From positions 124,001 to 188,000 of the forward strand of contig NZ_JAASRW010000009.1 in the NCBI RefSeq assembly GCF_011761355.1: a stretch of 64,000 nt of DNA. The letters are read 5' to 3'. Position numbers and translations under genes: made by a program. The notes beneath the pieces were generated by a model. That model saw nothing but the letters and a program-made list of their open reading frames with translations, made no database searches and was not told the origin of the DNA. This document shows positions 35,193 to 44,939 of this stretch, in pieces (position 1 is the stretch's first letter; every line of letters starts with the position of its first letter). This DNA comes from Paenibacillus lupini (GTDB taxonomy: Bacteria; Bacillota; Bacilli; Paenibacillales; Paenibacillaceae).

Positions 35193-35636
35193 TTATTCCA
35201 CTTTAAACAAACGGCGTGTCAGCCAATTGAATTTTTTGATACGGCAGTTATGGAAAGCGGCAATTTTCCACTCGCCATTTTGCTTCACTAACACGTTTGT
35301 GTTAATGGAATCGCGGCTCGCTGGAGCTTTCTTTTGCCATCGCATCATAACTGCTCCAGTGGCATGTGCAATCGCTAACTCGGGGGTTAAGAAGCGTAAC
35401 TTCATATCATTGGAGTCCGCAATAAGTCTTGAACCACGTAACGGACCATTCCATAAGGCTTGATGGGCGTGATCGATTTCGTTTCGGCCCTTTAAGTGTT
35501 GGCCAAAGAAGGTCACATAGTCCGCATCAGGCGTGAAGATTTCGCTATACGCCTTCCCATTGCCCTGCTGCCAAGCAAGGGATAAGGCAGAAAACACCTC
35601 ATGTATCGCCTGAATATCCTCTCGATTATCGAGCAT
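35193..35636 (-). CDS. SnoaL-like / NTF2-fold protein (SgcJ/EcaC type)
   Basis: About 147 residues with the cone-shaped NTF2-like fold. DIQAIHEVFSALSLAWQQGN opens the helical part, YSEIFTPDADYVTFFGQHLK gives the first strands, and a C-terminal NVLVKQNGEWKIAAFHNCRI completes the sheet. That closing strand is the hallmark of the SgcJ/EcaC group, whose functions are mostly unknown. ATG 35636 has GGGAGGA nine bases upstream; the in-frame TTG at 35645 is less likely. Single gene. Confidence 0.82.
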   Translation of the reverse strand: MLDNREDIQAIHEVFSALSLAWQQGNGKAYSEIFTPDADYVTFFGQHLKGRNEIDHAHQALWNGPLRGSRLIADSNDMKLRFLTPELAIAHATGAVMMRWQKKAPASRDSINTNVLVKQNGEWKIAAFHNCRIKKFNWLTRRLFKVE

Positions 35637-35769
35637 TAACCTCAATCCTCCCTAGACGATTGTTCTTTGTCCCTCATTATAGAGCAAAGCAGCAAAGAGA
35701 TAATCGCCCCAAGGATGGAAGCTGTCTCAGACTGGCGACGGATAGGGAATCACTTAATCTTCACTTGTT

Positions 35770-36615
35770 TCAGATCCGCCCCGCCCGCAGGCGATACTCG
35801 GTTGGAGAGCAGCTCGCTTCTTTGCGGAAAGCCTTGGCAAAATGATTCGTATCGGGGTAGCCGACAGCTTCCGCGATTTCTTTAATGGTCAGATCGGTTG
35901 CGCCTAGGAGCGACTTGGCTTTCTGCATTCGCTTGCGATTGATGTATTTGAGCGGGGAGACGGCAAAATGTTTATTGAAATAACGGACGAGATAGTTCGG
36001 GTGAAGATGAACATGCTTAGCCAGCTGCTCCAGCGTGAGGGATTCAGATAGATTAGCTTCGATAAAAGTCTCAATCTGCTTTAATCGTTCGATCTCGCCA
36101 AGCCGCCCCGGTACAAATCGAAGATGGGTATTAGATTCGGACAGGAACAGGGCGATGATCTCGAGCAGAATGGCTTTTTCCCGGATTCGCGCCAGGTAAC
36201 TTCGATTCTGGTACAAGCTGCTCAACTCACGGAATAGCGACATCAGCCTGTCCATGAGCGGGGGAGGGATATCTAAGATAGAAGGAGCATCTACCCATTG
36301 GAAAAGATCCATTTCTCCCATCGTGGCGGTAAAATGGCACCAATATTTCGCATAAGGCTTATCGCTTACAGTGGAATAGGATTGCAGAACGTGAGCGGGC
36401 ATATGGACCAGCTGGCCTGGGACAGGACGGTATTCCTCTCCGTCTATTCGCAGCCAGCCCTCTCCCTCGCAGATCAGATAAAACTTATTGTACTTAGGAA
36501 CGTAATCCAGCTCGCGCCATTGCGGTGAGCATTCGGTATAATAAGCTTCCTCCAGATGTACCTGCAGGTGCTGAAGCATCTCATTTAGAAACTCTGGGTT
36601 TTGGTTAAGCGGCAT
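35770..36615 (-). CDS. AraC-family regulator with cupin sensor domain
   Basis: A 281-residue regulator. An N-terminal AraC-type cupin binds the sugar (GEGWLRIDGEEYRPVPGQLV). The C-terminal 100 residues hold the two helix-turn-helices (LTLEQLAKHVHLHPNYLVRY and LTIKEIAEAVGYPDTNHFAK). It is divergent from the GH29 fucosidase gene, with a 122-base intergenic space, and probably activates it in response to a fucoside or its product. GAGGTG precedes the ATG. Confidence 0.9.
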   Translation of the reverse strand: MPLNQNPEFLNEMLQHLQVHLEEAYYTECSPQWRELDYVPKYNKFYLICEGEGWLRIDGEEYRPVPGQLVHMPAHVLQSYSTVSDKPYAKYWCHFTATMGEMDLFQWVDAPSILDIPPPLMDRLMSLFRELSSLYQNRSYLARIREKAILLEIIALFLSESNTHLRFVPGRLGEIERLKQIETFIEANLSESLTLEQLAKHVHLHPNYLVRYFNKHFAVSPLKYINRKRMQKAKSLLGATDLTIKEIAEAVGYPDTNHFAKAFRKEASCSPTEYRLRAGRI

Positions 36616-36737
36616 GCGGTGGACACCTCAACTTAGGTTAATCTGATCCCCATACTAGCTAATTTACTGCCTATATCATAGCACAAATCATTGTTAGACT
36701 AAGGGTATATCAGATGCTATGGAGGCGATCCTTTCCA

Positions 36738-38057
36738 ATGAGTCAATCTTATATCGAGCAGCGAACCGAGCGCACGAAGTGGTTTCTTCAGGACCGCTTT
36801 GGCATGTTCATCCACTGGGGGCTGTACGCCATTCCTGCACGCGGGGAATGGGTAAGAAATGCTGAACGAATCAGCAATGAGGACTATCAGGTCTACTTTG
36901 ATGAATTCAACCCGGAACGCTATGATCCAAAGGCATGGGCGAAGGCGGCCAAAGCGGCGGGGATGAAATATGCAGTACTTACAGCCAAGCACCATGACGG
37001 ATTCTGTCTGTTCGACAGTCAACTGACGGATTACAAGTCTACGAACACGAAATCCGGAAGGGATTTGGTAAGAGAGTTCCTTGACGCCTTCCGCGAAGAA
37101 GGGCTGAAGGTTGGCTTATATTATTCGCTGCTAGATTGGCATCATCCGGACTATCCGGCGTATGGGGATCAGATTCACCCGATGCGGGAAAATGAGGAGT
37201 ACAAGCGTGATCCCGAGCGATTCGTCAATTATCTGAACTATATGCACGGCCAAGTCAAAGAATTGCTGACCGGCTATGGCAAGCTCGATATTATGTGGTT
37301 CGACTTCTCCTATGGCGAGCTTAAGGGAGAAGCATGGCGTGCTACGGAGCTCATGGAGATGATCCGTTCTATTCAGCCGCACATCATCGTAGACAACCGT
37401 CTTGAAGCAAGCGGTGAAGAAGGCGGCTCGATCTACACGGATAATCCGAGCTTATACTCCGGTGACTTTGCCTCTCCGGAGCAGATTATTCCGCCAAGCG
37501 GCATCACGGATGAAGCGGGTAACTCCATTCCTTGGGAAGCGTGTATTACGCTGAACAACAACTGGGGTTATAGCGCCGCAGACCTTACGTATAAGTCGGC
37601 TAAGACGGTGATCCGCAAGCTCGTGGAATGCGTCAGCAAGAACGGCAACCTGCTATTGAACGTTGGGCCTGACGCGAAGGGTGAGATTCCGCGTGAATCC
37701 CTCGAAATCCTGGAGGAAGTTGGCCAATGGATACGCAGGAACGGAGATAGCATTTACGGCTGCGGTGAAGCTGGTCTAACGAAGCCGGAATGGGGCAGAT
37801 ATACGCGTAAGGGGAATAAACTGTACGCGCATCTCTTTGAGGAAAGTGTTGGTCCTATCAATTTGGTCGGTTTGGCGGGCCGCGTGAAGCACGCGAGACT
37901 GCTGTCGGACGGCGCCGAGGTGTTCGTCTCGCGTCCGTGGAATGCATCTCTGTATCAGGAGGATGCTTTCTTCAACTTTGCTAGACCCGAGCACTCGACT
38001 TATCCGCTCCCGGATGAGCGGGATACGGTCGTTGAGATTACACTGATTGAGGAATAA
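36738..38057 (+). CDS. GH29 alpha-L-fucosidase, cytoplasmic
   Basis: A 439-residue protein. The start is MSQSYIEQRTERTKWFLQDR, then the family-defining FGMFIHWGLYAIPARGEW and AKHHDGFCLFDS. The nucleophile is D189 in LDIMWFDFSYGE, as in GH29 retaining enzymes. ATG 36738 has GGAGGCG upstream; the earlier in-frame ATG at 36714 precedes the ribosome site. There is no signal peptide, so it removes alpha-L-fucose from intracellular substrates. The C-terminal beta-sandwich is present. AraC control from the divergent gene is likely. No transporter lies nearby. Confidence 0.92.
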   Translation: MSQSYIEQRTERTKWFLQDRFGMFIHWGLYAIPARGEWVRNAERISNEDYQVYFDEFNPERYDPKAWAKAAKAAGMKYAVLTAKHHDGFCLFDSQLTDYKSTNTKSGRDLVREFLDAFREEGLKVGLYYSLLDWHHPDYPAYGDQIHPMRENEEYKRDPERFVNYLNYMHGQVKELLTGYGKLDIMWFDFSYGELKGEAWRATELMEMIRSIQPHIIVDNRLEASGEEGGSIYTDNPSLYSGDFASPEQIIPPSGITDEAGNSIPWEACITLNNNWGYSAADLTYKSAKTVIRKLVECVSKNGNLLLNVGPDAKGEIPRESLEILEEVGQWIRRNGDSIYGCGEAGLTKPEWGRYTRKGNKLYAHLFEESVGPINLVGLAGRVKHARLLSDGAEVFVSRPWNASLYQEDAFFNFARPEHSTYPLPDERDTVVEITLIEE

Positions 38058-38071
38058 GGTAATTTAAATAT

Positions 38072-38109
38072 AAGAGACTCTCCTTATATGGAGGGTCTCT
38101 TTTTATTTT
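38072..38109 (+). terminator. Terminator after GH29
   Basis: AAGAGACTCTCC pairs with GGAGGGTCTCTT (one mismatch), followed by TTTTATTTTT. The adjoining 38110-38231 stretch is very AT rich without further elements. Confidence 0.85.
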
Positions 38110-38231
38110 TAATAAAATGATAAGGATATTTAAATAACAATAATAATAAAATATAATACGATACTAATTTATTGAAAAACGATAAATCAAATGATAAGAT
38201 CATATTGTCATTATATAGTGAGGTGTTAGAA

Positions 38232-38696
38232 ATGAACGTTAAACGGGGCTCAACCACTTTCTTGAAGATTATTATTTTTCTGGCAGGAATTGCAGTGCTT
38301 GCATTGTGTATCTCGTTGCCTGGGATAACTATTAAAGACGCAAGAGTTCATCCCGATACAGCTTACTTCCTAATCCCCTTTTTAGTATGTGCATACGGAT
38401 TCTGTATCGCGTTGTCTGTTGCGCTGTATCACGCCTATAAACTACTAACCTGCATCGAAAAGAACAATGCTTTCTCTGAATTATCGCTTAAATCTTTGCA
38501 AATTATAAAAAAATGTACGATTGCAGTCATTTTCCTCTTTTTATTAGCAATAGTAAGCTTGAAGATATGCGCTAAAGTTACAGGTGGTGATGCAGCTCCT
38601 GTACCGTTATGTCTATTGGGTATTTTAGCAACAAGTATGATCACGGCGATTGTGGATGTCCTTCAAAAGCCAATAAAAAATGCTTTGAATATATAA
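38232..38696 (+). CDS. DUF2975 membrane protein
   Basis: About 154 residues with four hydrophobic segments (near 12-35, 50-75, 95-118 and 130-148). The layout and the YHAYKLLTCIEKNNAFSE loop are those of DUF2975 proteins. These usually lie next to a small XRE-type (YozG-like) regulator; none is adjacent here, since the next gene is on the opposite strand. ATG 38232 has GAGGTG upstream; the in-frame ATG at 38172 adds a hydrophilic leader without a site. Confidence 0.75.
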   Translation: MNVKRGSTTFLKIIIFLAGIAVLALCISLPGITIKDARVHPDTAYFLIPFLVCAYGFCIALSVALYHAYKLLTCIEKNNAFSELSLKSLQIIKKCTIAVIFLFLLAIVSLKICAKVTGGDAAPVPLCLLGILATSMITAIVDVLQKPIKNALNI

Positions 38697-38701
38697 CCCT
38701 T

Positions 38702-39676
38702 TCATATTTCCACAGTATCCTGCTGCTCCTCCACTTGTAAACATGCCTCGGCAATAAACGATCCTAGATCACCTTGGGAATGCAGCAACTGCTGCAGGAG
38801 CAGCTGCACTTCCTCGGTCACATTATCACCATAACGCTGTTTGTTGGCACGTATACAAGCGAGGACATCACTTGTTTGGATGGATAATGTTTTGATGGAT
38901 TGATTTACAACCGGATTAACCTCCACACAGCTGGCCAGAGAATCAATCGCGAATCGGACGGAGCGCGGGAATTCAGCATTTCGAAGCAGGAATTCTGTCA
39001 CTTCAGCGAGCCGGACGTCCTGAGCATGGAATTTGCGGAAGGCTTCATAGCCGCCGCAGGATTTCAGGAGCACAAGGAATCGATTATAGCGGGCTTCCTC
39101 ATTAAGCTGCTTCGCATCCTTCAGCAGGTTGCCATAAGTGGCATGTATAATGCGGACGGTACTGTTTAATCGTTCCAGGAATTTCCCGGATTGAACGAGA
39201 TTCCAGCCTTGTCCACGAACCATAGTAGAATCCGCCGCACCGTTAAACATCGAGAGCCATTCGCTGATCCGTTTATAAAACATATAAGGAGACTGCGGCA
39301 TCATCTTATTAACTTCCTGTTCCTTCAGCCATAAATAGAAGGAATTGATAATATCCCACAGCTCAACGGGCAGCATTGGCCTTAAGGTACGGATATGGGT
39401 TCTAGCCTGCTGGACGCAGGAAAAAATACTATCCTCATTTGAGCGTTCGAATGTCAGGTAGTGAAGGACAGACCACTCACTCGCCTGTGGCTGCACCCGT
39501 CTAAATTCCTCGACATCACCTACGGCCGCAGCAAGCCGTTCCCATGTATAGCCTTGCTCCTCTTCGACCAGCTCATCACGCATACTATAGTAGACATTAA
39601 TAACGCGGGAATAGTTATCTGCTCTCTCTAGAAGACGTCCGATCAGGAGCAGGAGTTCCGCATAACGATTTATCAT
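38702..39676 (-). CDS. Alpha-E domain protein (DUF403)
   Basis: About 324 residues, almost all helical. The N-terminal RYAELLLLIGRLLERADNYS resembles the conserved start of the alpha-E family, and FERSNEDSIFSCVQQARTHI in the middle is highly typical. The family is known only by genomic association with circularly permuted ATP-grasp proteins, and a role in making or transferring a peptide-like product was proposed from that association. ATG 39676 has AAGAGGTG upstream. It follows the ATP-grasp gene by 35 bases. Confidence 0.88.
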   Translation of the reverse strand: MINRYAELLLLIGRLLERADNYSRVINVYYSMRDELVEEEQGYTWERLAAAVGDVEEFRRVQPQASEWSVLHYLTFERSNEDSIFSCVQQARTHIRTLRPMLPVELWDIINSFYLWLKEQEVNKMMPQSPYMFYKRISEWLSMFNGAADSTMVRGQGWNLVQSGKFLERLNSTVRIIHATYGNLLKDAKQLNEEARYNRFLVLLKSCGGYEAFRKFHAQDVRLAEVTEFLLRNAEFPRSVRFAIDSLASCVEVNPVVNQSIKTLSIQTSDVLACIRANKQRYGDNVTEEVQLLLQQLLHSQGDLGSFIAEACLQVEEQQDTVEI

Positions 39677-39711
39677 TTTTTCCACCTCTTAGTGAAATTT
39701 ATAATGCCGGA

Positions 39712-41184
39712 TTAGGCTAACACCCATGTATCCTTTGTACCGCCGCCTTGCGATGAATTGACGACAAGAGAGCCTTCCTTCAATGCCACACGGGTTAAGC
39801 CACCCGGGACGACATACGTTTCGGAGCCCATGAAGGTAAAAGCGCGAAGATCAATATGACGGGGAGCAACACGGCCGCCGGTAAGTGATGGGCTGCACGA
39901 CAGCTTTACGGTAGGCTGCGCAATATAACGCTCCGGATGCTGGACGATTTTCTCAGCAAAAGCCTTGATTTCTTCTTCCGTGGCCGTTGGCCCGATCAGC
40001 ATGCCGTACCCCCCAGATAAGGACCTTTCTTTGACGACCATATCGGATAAGCGCGACAGCACATATTCTCTCTCATGAGGTCTTGTTAAAATATAAGTGG
40101 GAACATTGTTCAAGATGGGTTCTTCCTTGAGGTAGTAACGGATCATATCCGGCACATATGCATACACCGCTTTATCATCAGCTACACCTGTTCCAGGGGC
40201 ATTCGCTAATGCCACATTACCGGTAAGATAGGCATCCATGAGTCCTGGTACACCCAGTAAGGAATCTTTGCGGAAAACTTGAGGATCCAAATATTCATCG
40301 TCAATTCGGCGGTAAATGACATCAACTTGGCGAAGTCCATCGCTGCTTTTCATATAGACAACCCGGTCTTTGACAATCAGGTCGCTGCCTTGGGCCAAGT
40401 CAATTCCCATTTCCTGCGCCAGAAAAGTATGGTCATAATAGGCGGAGTTATAAATGCCTGGAGTAAGTAACACTACGCGAGGGTCTGGTTTAGAATTCGG
40501 AGCTAAGCTGCGAAGGCTAGAGAGCAGGGCGTTCATTCCTTGATCGATACTGCGAACTCGTTGATCGAAGAACAATTCGGGAAGTAAGGTTGTTGTGAGA
40601 GCCCGGTTCTTATACACGTAGGAAAGGCCTGAAGGGGTTCGAAGATTATCCTCGAGGACATAAAATTCTCCAGAATGGCCGCGAATAATATCAATACCGG
40701 ATAATGGGATATAAGTGCGGTTTGGAACATCTACTCCAGCCATCTCTGGCACATAATAAGGATTATTCAGAACCATATCGGAAGGAATGAGTCCGTCTTT
40801 TAATATATTTTGCTCATGATAGATGTCCCATATAAAAAGATTCAAAGCTTTGACCCGCTGCTTCAGGCCTTGATTCAGATGAAGCCATTCATCCGAGGTA
40901 ATGACCCTCGGCATCATATCAAAAGGAATGGTCCTCTCTTGCGAGGCTTCTTCCGGATTATTGCTGTATAGGGTAAAGGTAATTCCTTGCTTGACCATTT
41001 CTTCTTGCATCATGGCGTCACGCTTTTTTAGTTCTTCCAGCCCCATTTTGGACAACCGCTGCAGGATAGCACCGTAGTGGGTTCTGCCTTTACCTCGCCC
41101 TTCAAACATTTCATCGTAAAAAGCCGGATGTTCATAATCAGCGAAGAGCTGGTTCATGTTATCCTTCATCATAAGCATGGCCAT
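39712..41184 (-). CDS. Circularly permuted type 2 ATP-grasp protein
   Basis: A 490-residue protein. YDEMFEGRGKGRTHYGAILQ opens the family domain. LEDNLRTPSGLSYVYKNR, RRIDDEYLDPQVFRKDS and the C-terminal RAFTFMGSETYVVPGGLTRV are the most conserved stretches of the circularly permuted ATP-grasp (DUF404/DUF407) group. ATP-grasp enzymes form carbon-nitrogen bonds via acyl-phosphates. It is operonic with the alpha-E gene. The transglutaminase-like or proteasome-like third member often found with the pair is absent on both sides. GGAGGG precedes the ATG. Confidence 0.92.
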   Translation of the reverse strand: MAMLMMKDNMNQLFADYEHPAFYDEMFEGRGKGRTHYGAILQRLSKMGLEELKKRDAMMQEEMVKQGITFTLYSNNPEEASQERTIPFDMMPRVITSDEWLHLNQGLKQRVKALNLFIWDIYHEQNILKDGLIPSDMVLNNPYYVPEMAGVDVPNRTYIPLSGIDIIRGHSGEFYVLEDNLRTPSGLSYVYKNRALTTTLLPELFFDQRVRSIDQGMNALLSSLRSLAPNSKPDPRVVLLTPGIYNSAYYDHTFLAQEMGIDLAQGSDLIVKDRVVYMKSSDGLRQVDVIYRRIDDEYLDPQVFRKDSLLGVPGLMDAYLTGNVALANAPGTGVADDKAVYAYVPDMIRYYLKEEPILNNVPTYILTRPHEREYVLSRLSDMVVKERSLSGGYGMLIGPTATEEEIKAFAEKIVQHPERYIAQPTVKLSCSPSLTGGRVAPRHIDLRAFTFMGSETYVVPGGLTRVALKEGSLVVNSSQGGGTKDTWVLA

Positions 41185-41420
41185 GACAGAAATCCCTCCA
41201 TTGTTCTTATTGCTTCATTCATTATGAGTGTGTTAGTTATTGTGACATTCGGATAATAACGCAAGTATAGAGCAACCAATCATTGAATGTATGTCGAAAC
41301 CCCTTGCTTAAATGTGTCTATTTTGTGACAAATGGGAATTGCCGTATAACTAGTACTTTTTGCTATATTCACTTAATAGTAACAATAGTAATATAAAGGA
41401 AATGAATAGAGAGGTGTTTC

Positions 41421-44084
41421 ATGAGGTTTACGATTAGAAGTAAGCTGCTTGTCAGCTTTTTATCCGTTGCTTTCTTTGTAACAGCTGTGAATATAACGGC
41501 GTACATTTACAACGATAAACTCAATCAATCCTTTGATGAATTAATTGACAGGCGGGTAGCCGTGCTCAGCAAAGCTACGGAAATTCAGTATTTGTCTGTT
41601 CAGCAAACGAACAGCCTGAGGGGCTATTTGCTGACGCAAGACCCTGATTTTCTGACAGAGCTTCGTTCCTCAAATACACAAATGACGGCCCTTGTTGATG
41701 AGGTGGATAACCTGATCATTAAGCCTGATGTGCAGGAAGCGTTCCAGGAGCTGGCGAATACGGACGAATCCTTCATTAGAGCTTCTGATGAGCTGCTCGT
41801 TAATCTGGAGAAGGATCATGATCAGGAGACGGCACTCGCCTATTTCAAAACGGCTGTACTTCCAATAGGGGAAGAGCTGGGGCCGCTTTCTAAAGCTTTT
41901 GTAAATCATCAACAGCAATTATTAGATCAAGAAAGAGCCAAAAATGCCTCCATGGTGGACTTCGTTAACACGATGACCGCTATTCTTACTGTTGTTACCT
42001 TTCTATTAACTCTGCTGATTGGACTCTTACTATCTCAACGCATCACGAGGAATCTTTTCAAAATTACTAGTGTTATTACAGGTTTTACCCACGATTCCAA
42101 TACAGCCTCCAAACTACCTCAAATACAAGTCCGTTCACAGGACGAGATTGGCGATATTGCCCGGTCCTTTAATGAGATGGCTATCACGCTTAATAAATAT
42201 TCGATTCTTGAAGAAGAGCAGCGCTGGCTTGAGACCAACGTCGCCGAAATGGCTACAAAGTTCCAAGGAATCAATCATTTAGAAGCATTGGCACAACTGT
42301 TTATCACCACCATTACACCACTCGTTGAAGCGAGTTATGGCGTATTCTACTTGAAAGAAGGCGCAGGCCGGCGTCAACAGTTAAGCAAGCTGGCTTCGTA
42401 TGCCTATCAACAGACCGGTATCGGAGTGGAATCGTTTAAGACTGGTGAGGGGCTCGTTGGGCAAGCAGCCTTGGAAAACAGGACGATTCTGCTGAACAAT
42501 CTCCCGGACAACTATATTCAAATTACGTCGGGATTAGGAAAAGCCGCACCAGCCAGTCTGCTGATTATGCCGATCCATTTCGAAGGCCAGGTGGTTGGGG
42601 TTATCGAAGTAGCCTCATTCCATCCATTCAGCCATATTCAACAAACGTTGCTGCAGCAGGCATCCGCACATCTTGGCAGTGTACTAAGTAGTATCTCTGG
42701 ACGCATGCAGGTTGAACAATTGCTGGCAGAATCACAAGTTCTGACTGAAGAACTGCAGACTCAATCGGAAGAACTTCGTGGAATTAATGAGAAGCTGGAG
42801 GAGCAGTACAAGAACTCTGAGCAGAAGACGCGGGAGCTGGAGAAGACCAAGACGCAGCTGGAGGAAAAAGCAAGGCAGCTGTCGCTTAGCTCTCAGTATA
42901 AATCGGAGTTCCTGGCTAATATGTCTCATGAGCTTCGAACACCATTGAACAGTCTGCTCATCCTGTCTAATATTCTGGCAACCAATGTAGAAGGCAATCT
43001 GAACGAGCACCAGGTCAAATATGCGAATACGATTCATCATTCCGGTAATGATCTGCTCCAATTAATTAACGATATCCTCGATTTGGCTAAGGTCGAAGCG
43101 GGTAAAATCGATCTCGTAAACGGAAAGGTCTGTCTGCATGAAATCAGCGAATTCGCCGAGCAGCAGTTTCTCCCGGTTGCCCGTCAGAAAGGTCTCAAGT
43201 TCACAACGGTCCTGGATCCAGATCTGCCGCAGGCTATCTTCACGGATGAGCAGCGTCTATTGCAGATTATTAAGAACCTGCTGTCCAACGCCTTCAAATT
43301 CACCGAGCGGGGTGAAGTGAAGCTGCATATTCATCGTGCTCACATAGGCTCTCTATCCCATTCGGGAGTTGCCTTCTCCATCACGGATACTGGTATTGGA
43401 ATACCGAAAGAGAAGCAGGAGCTGATCTTCCAGGCGTTCCAACAGGCGGATGGGACAACCAATCGGAGATACGGAGGGACGGGACTTGGGCTGTCGATCA
43501 GCATCAATATGGCTCATTTGTTGAATGGAGAGATTAATGTGAGCAGTGCGGTTGGCAAAGGAAGTGTGTTCTCGCTAGTATTGCCTCATGAGGAAGAAGC
43601 CGAGGGAGCCACAATTGTTCATCAAGAATCTGCTGCCGCAGTAGCCGAGCTGGAGCCTGAGATCATAGCTGAACCACAAGACCTTGAGAGTGAGCTGGAT
43701 GACGCGGTATGGGTCGGCAAAAAAATATTAATTGTCGACGATGATATGCGAAATATATACGCCACAACCATCGCCCTGGAAAGTAAACAAGTCAATGTCC
43801 TTTTTGCTGAGAATGGACTTTCGTGCTTGAAAGTGTTGAAGGAAAATCCGGATGTTGATCTAATTCTGATGGATATTATGCTGCCTGAAATGGATGGCTA
43901 TGAGACGATGCGCACCTTGCGGCAAATGCCAGGCTTCGTATCGCTGCCGATTATTGCGTTAACGGCCAAAGCGATGAAAGACGACAAGGACAAATGCATC
44001 GAAGCAGGTGCATCTGATTACATGAGCAAGCCCGTCAAGCTGGAGCAGTTGTTCGCCCGCATACATACTTGGCTGAGCAGATAG
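41421..44084 (+). CDS. Hybrid sensor histidine kinase (CHASE3-HAMP-GAF-HisKA-HATPase-REC)
   Basis: An 887-residue kinase. A transmembrane helix near 9-27 and another near 182-205 flank a CHASE3 sensor (LSVQQTNSLRGYLLTQDPDF). Then come HAMP, GAF (about 285-430), a coiled coil (435-490) and HisKA with H503 in NMSHELRTPLNSLLIL. HATPase (FSITDTGIGIPKEKQELIF, RRYGGTGLGLSISINMAHLL) and a C-terminal receiver with D818 in LILMDIMLPEMDGYE complete it. A hybrid kinase with an internal receiver implies further relay. GAGGTG precedes the ATG. It abuts a CheR gene and a REC-PAS-kinase gene. Confidence 0.93.
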   Translation: MRFTIRSKLLVSFLSVAFFVTAVNITAYIYNDKLNQSFDELIDRRVAVLSKATEIQYLSVQQTNSLRGYLLTQDPDFLTELRSSNTQMTALVDEVDNLIIKPDVQEAFQELANTDESFIRASDELLVNLEKDHDQETALAYFKTAVLPIGEELGPLSKAFVNHQQQLLDQERAKNASMVDFVNTMTAILTVVTFLLTLLIGLLLSQRITRNLFKITSVITGFTHDSNTASKLPQIQVRSQDEIGDIARSFNEMAITLNKYSILEEEQRWLETNVAEMATKFQGINHLEALAQLFITTITPLVEASYGVFYLKEGAGRRQQLSKLASYAYQQTGIGVESFKTGEGLVGQAALENRTILLNNLPDNYIQITSGLGKAAPASLLIMPIHFEGQVVGVIEVASFHPFSHIQQTLLQQASAHLGSVLSSISGRMQVEQLLAESQVLTEELQTQSEELRGINEKLEEQYKNSEQKTRELEKTKTQLEEKARQLSLSSQYKSEFLANMSHELRTPLNSLLILSNILATNVEGNLNEHQVKYANTIHHSGNDLLQLINDILDLAKVEAGKIDLVNGKVCLHEISEFAEQQFLPVARQKGLKFTTVLDPDLPQAIFTDEQRLLQIIKNLLSNAFKFTERGEVKLHIHRAHIGSLSHSGVAFSITDTGIGIPKEKQELIFQAFQQADGTTNRRYGGTGLGLSISINMAHLLNGEINVSSAVGKGSVFSLVLPHEEEAEGATIVHQESAAAVAELEPEIIAEPQDLESELDDAVWVGKKILIVDDDMRNIYATTIALESKQVNVLFAENGLSCLKVLKENPDVDLILMDIMLPEMDGYETMRTLRQMPGFVSLPIIALTAKAMKDDKDKCIEAGASDYMSKPVKLEQLFARIHTWLSR

Positions 44085-44939
44085 GTGGTAAGGCATTTGT
44101 GCACGAATGAGAAGGAACCGCTCGAGGAGCTCGAGCGGATTGAAATTGAGCTGCTGCTTGAAGCTCTCTACCGGTATTACGGTGTAGACTTCCGCAACTA
44201 TGTCCTGCCGACCATACGCCGTCGAATATGGTACCGCATCCGGGCAGAACGTCTGAAGACGATATCCGGCTTGCAGGAGAAGGTTTTGCATGATCGACTT
44301 ATTTTTAAGAGGCTGGCTAGTGATTTCTCCATTAATGTGACGGAGTTGTTCCGTGATCCAAGCTTCTTCACAGCATTCCGACATACCATAGTCCCCCAAC
44401 TGCAGGATTATTCTCTTATCCGGATCTGGCACGCGGGCTGCTCAACAGGTGAAGAAGCCTATTCGATGGCAATCCTGCTGCATGAGGAAGGCTTGCTAGA
44501 GAAGACAAGAATTTATGCCACGGATATGAATGAAGCGGTCGTTGAAGAAGCGAAGCTGGGATCCTTTCCTCTCGAGCGCTTGGAGCAATATGCCCAAAAC
44601 TATAAGCTGTCCGGCGGCAAGGGTTCGATTGAGGATTATCTCTCCTATGCGAATGAGTATGCGAAATTCCGAACCTTCCTAGGGGAAAAAATCACCTTTG
44701 CCCAGCATAATCTGGCGGTTGATGAATCCTTTAATGAATTTCACGTTATTATTTGCCGTAATGTGATGATCTACTTTAATTCCCATCTTCAGAATCGTGT
44801 TCATGAACTGTTCTATGAGAGCTTGTCCCCTTCCGGGTTTCTGGGACTTGGGCATAAGGAAAGCATGACCTTTACCAGCTTTACAGACTGTTACAAGGAG
44901 ATGGAGCCTAATGAAAAGCTTTACCGCAAAATTAAATAG
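44085..44939 (+). CDS. CheR-type protein-glutamate methyltransferase
   Basis: About 284 residues. The N-terminal helical CheR_N domain (ELLLEALYRYYGVDFRNYVL) precedes a SAM-binding fold with WHAGCSTGEEAYSMAILLHE, ATDMNEAVVEEA and the IICRNVMIYF motif, all classic CheR features. CheR methylates glutamates of chemoreceptors; here no chemoreceptor or CheB is nearby. GTG 44085 directly follows the stop of the hybrid kinase; TTG 44097 is an alternative start. It overlaps the next gene by 29 bases, so three signalling genes are translated as a unit. Confidence 0.88.
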   Translation: MVRHLCTNEKEPLEELERIEIELLLEALYRYYGVDFRNYVLPTIRRRIWYRIRAERLKTISGLQEKVLHDRLIFKRLASDFSINVTELFRDPSFFTAFRHTIVPQLQDYSLIRIWHAGCSTGEEAYSMAILLHEEGLLEKTRIYATDMNEAVVEEAKLGSFPLERLEQYAQNYKLSGGKGSIEDYLSYANEYAKFRTFLGEKITFAQHNLAVDESFNEFHVIICRNVMIYFNSHLQNRVHELFYESLSPSGFLGLGHKESMTFTSFTDCYKEMEPNEKLYRKIK

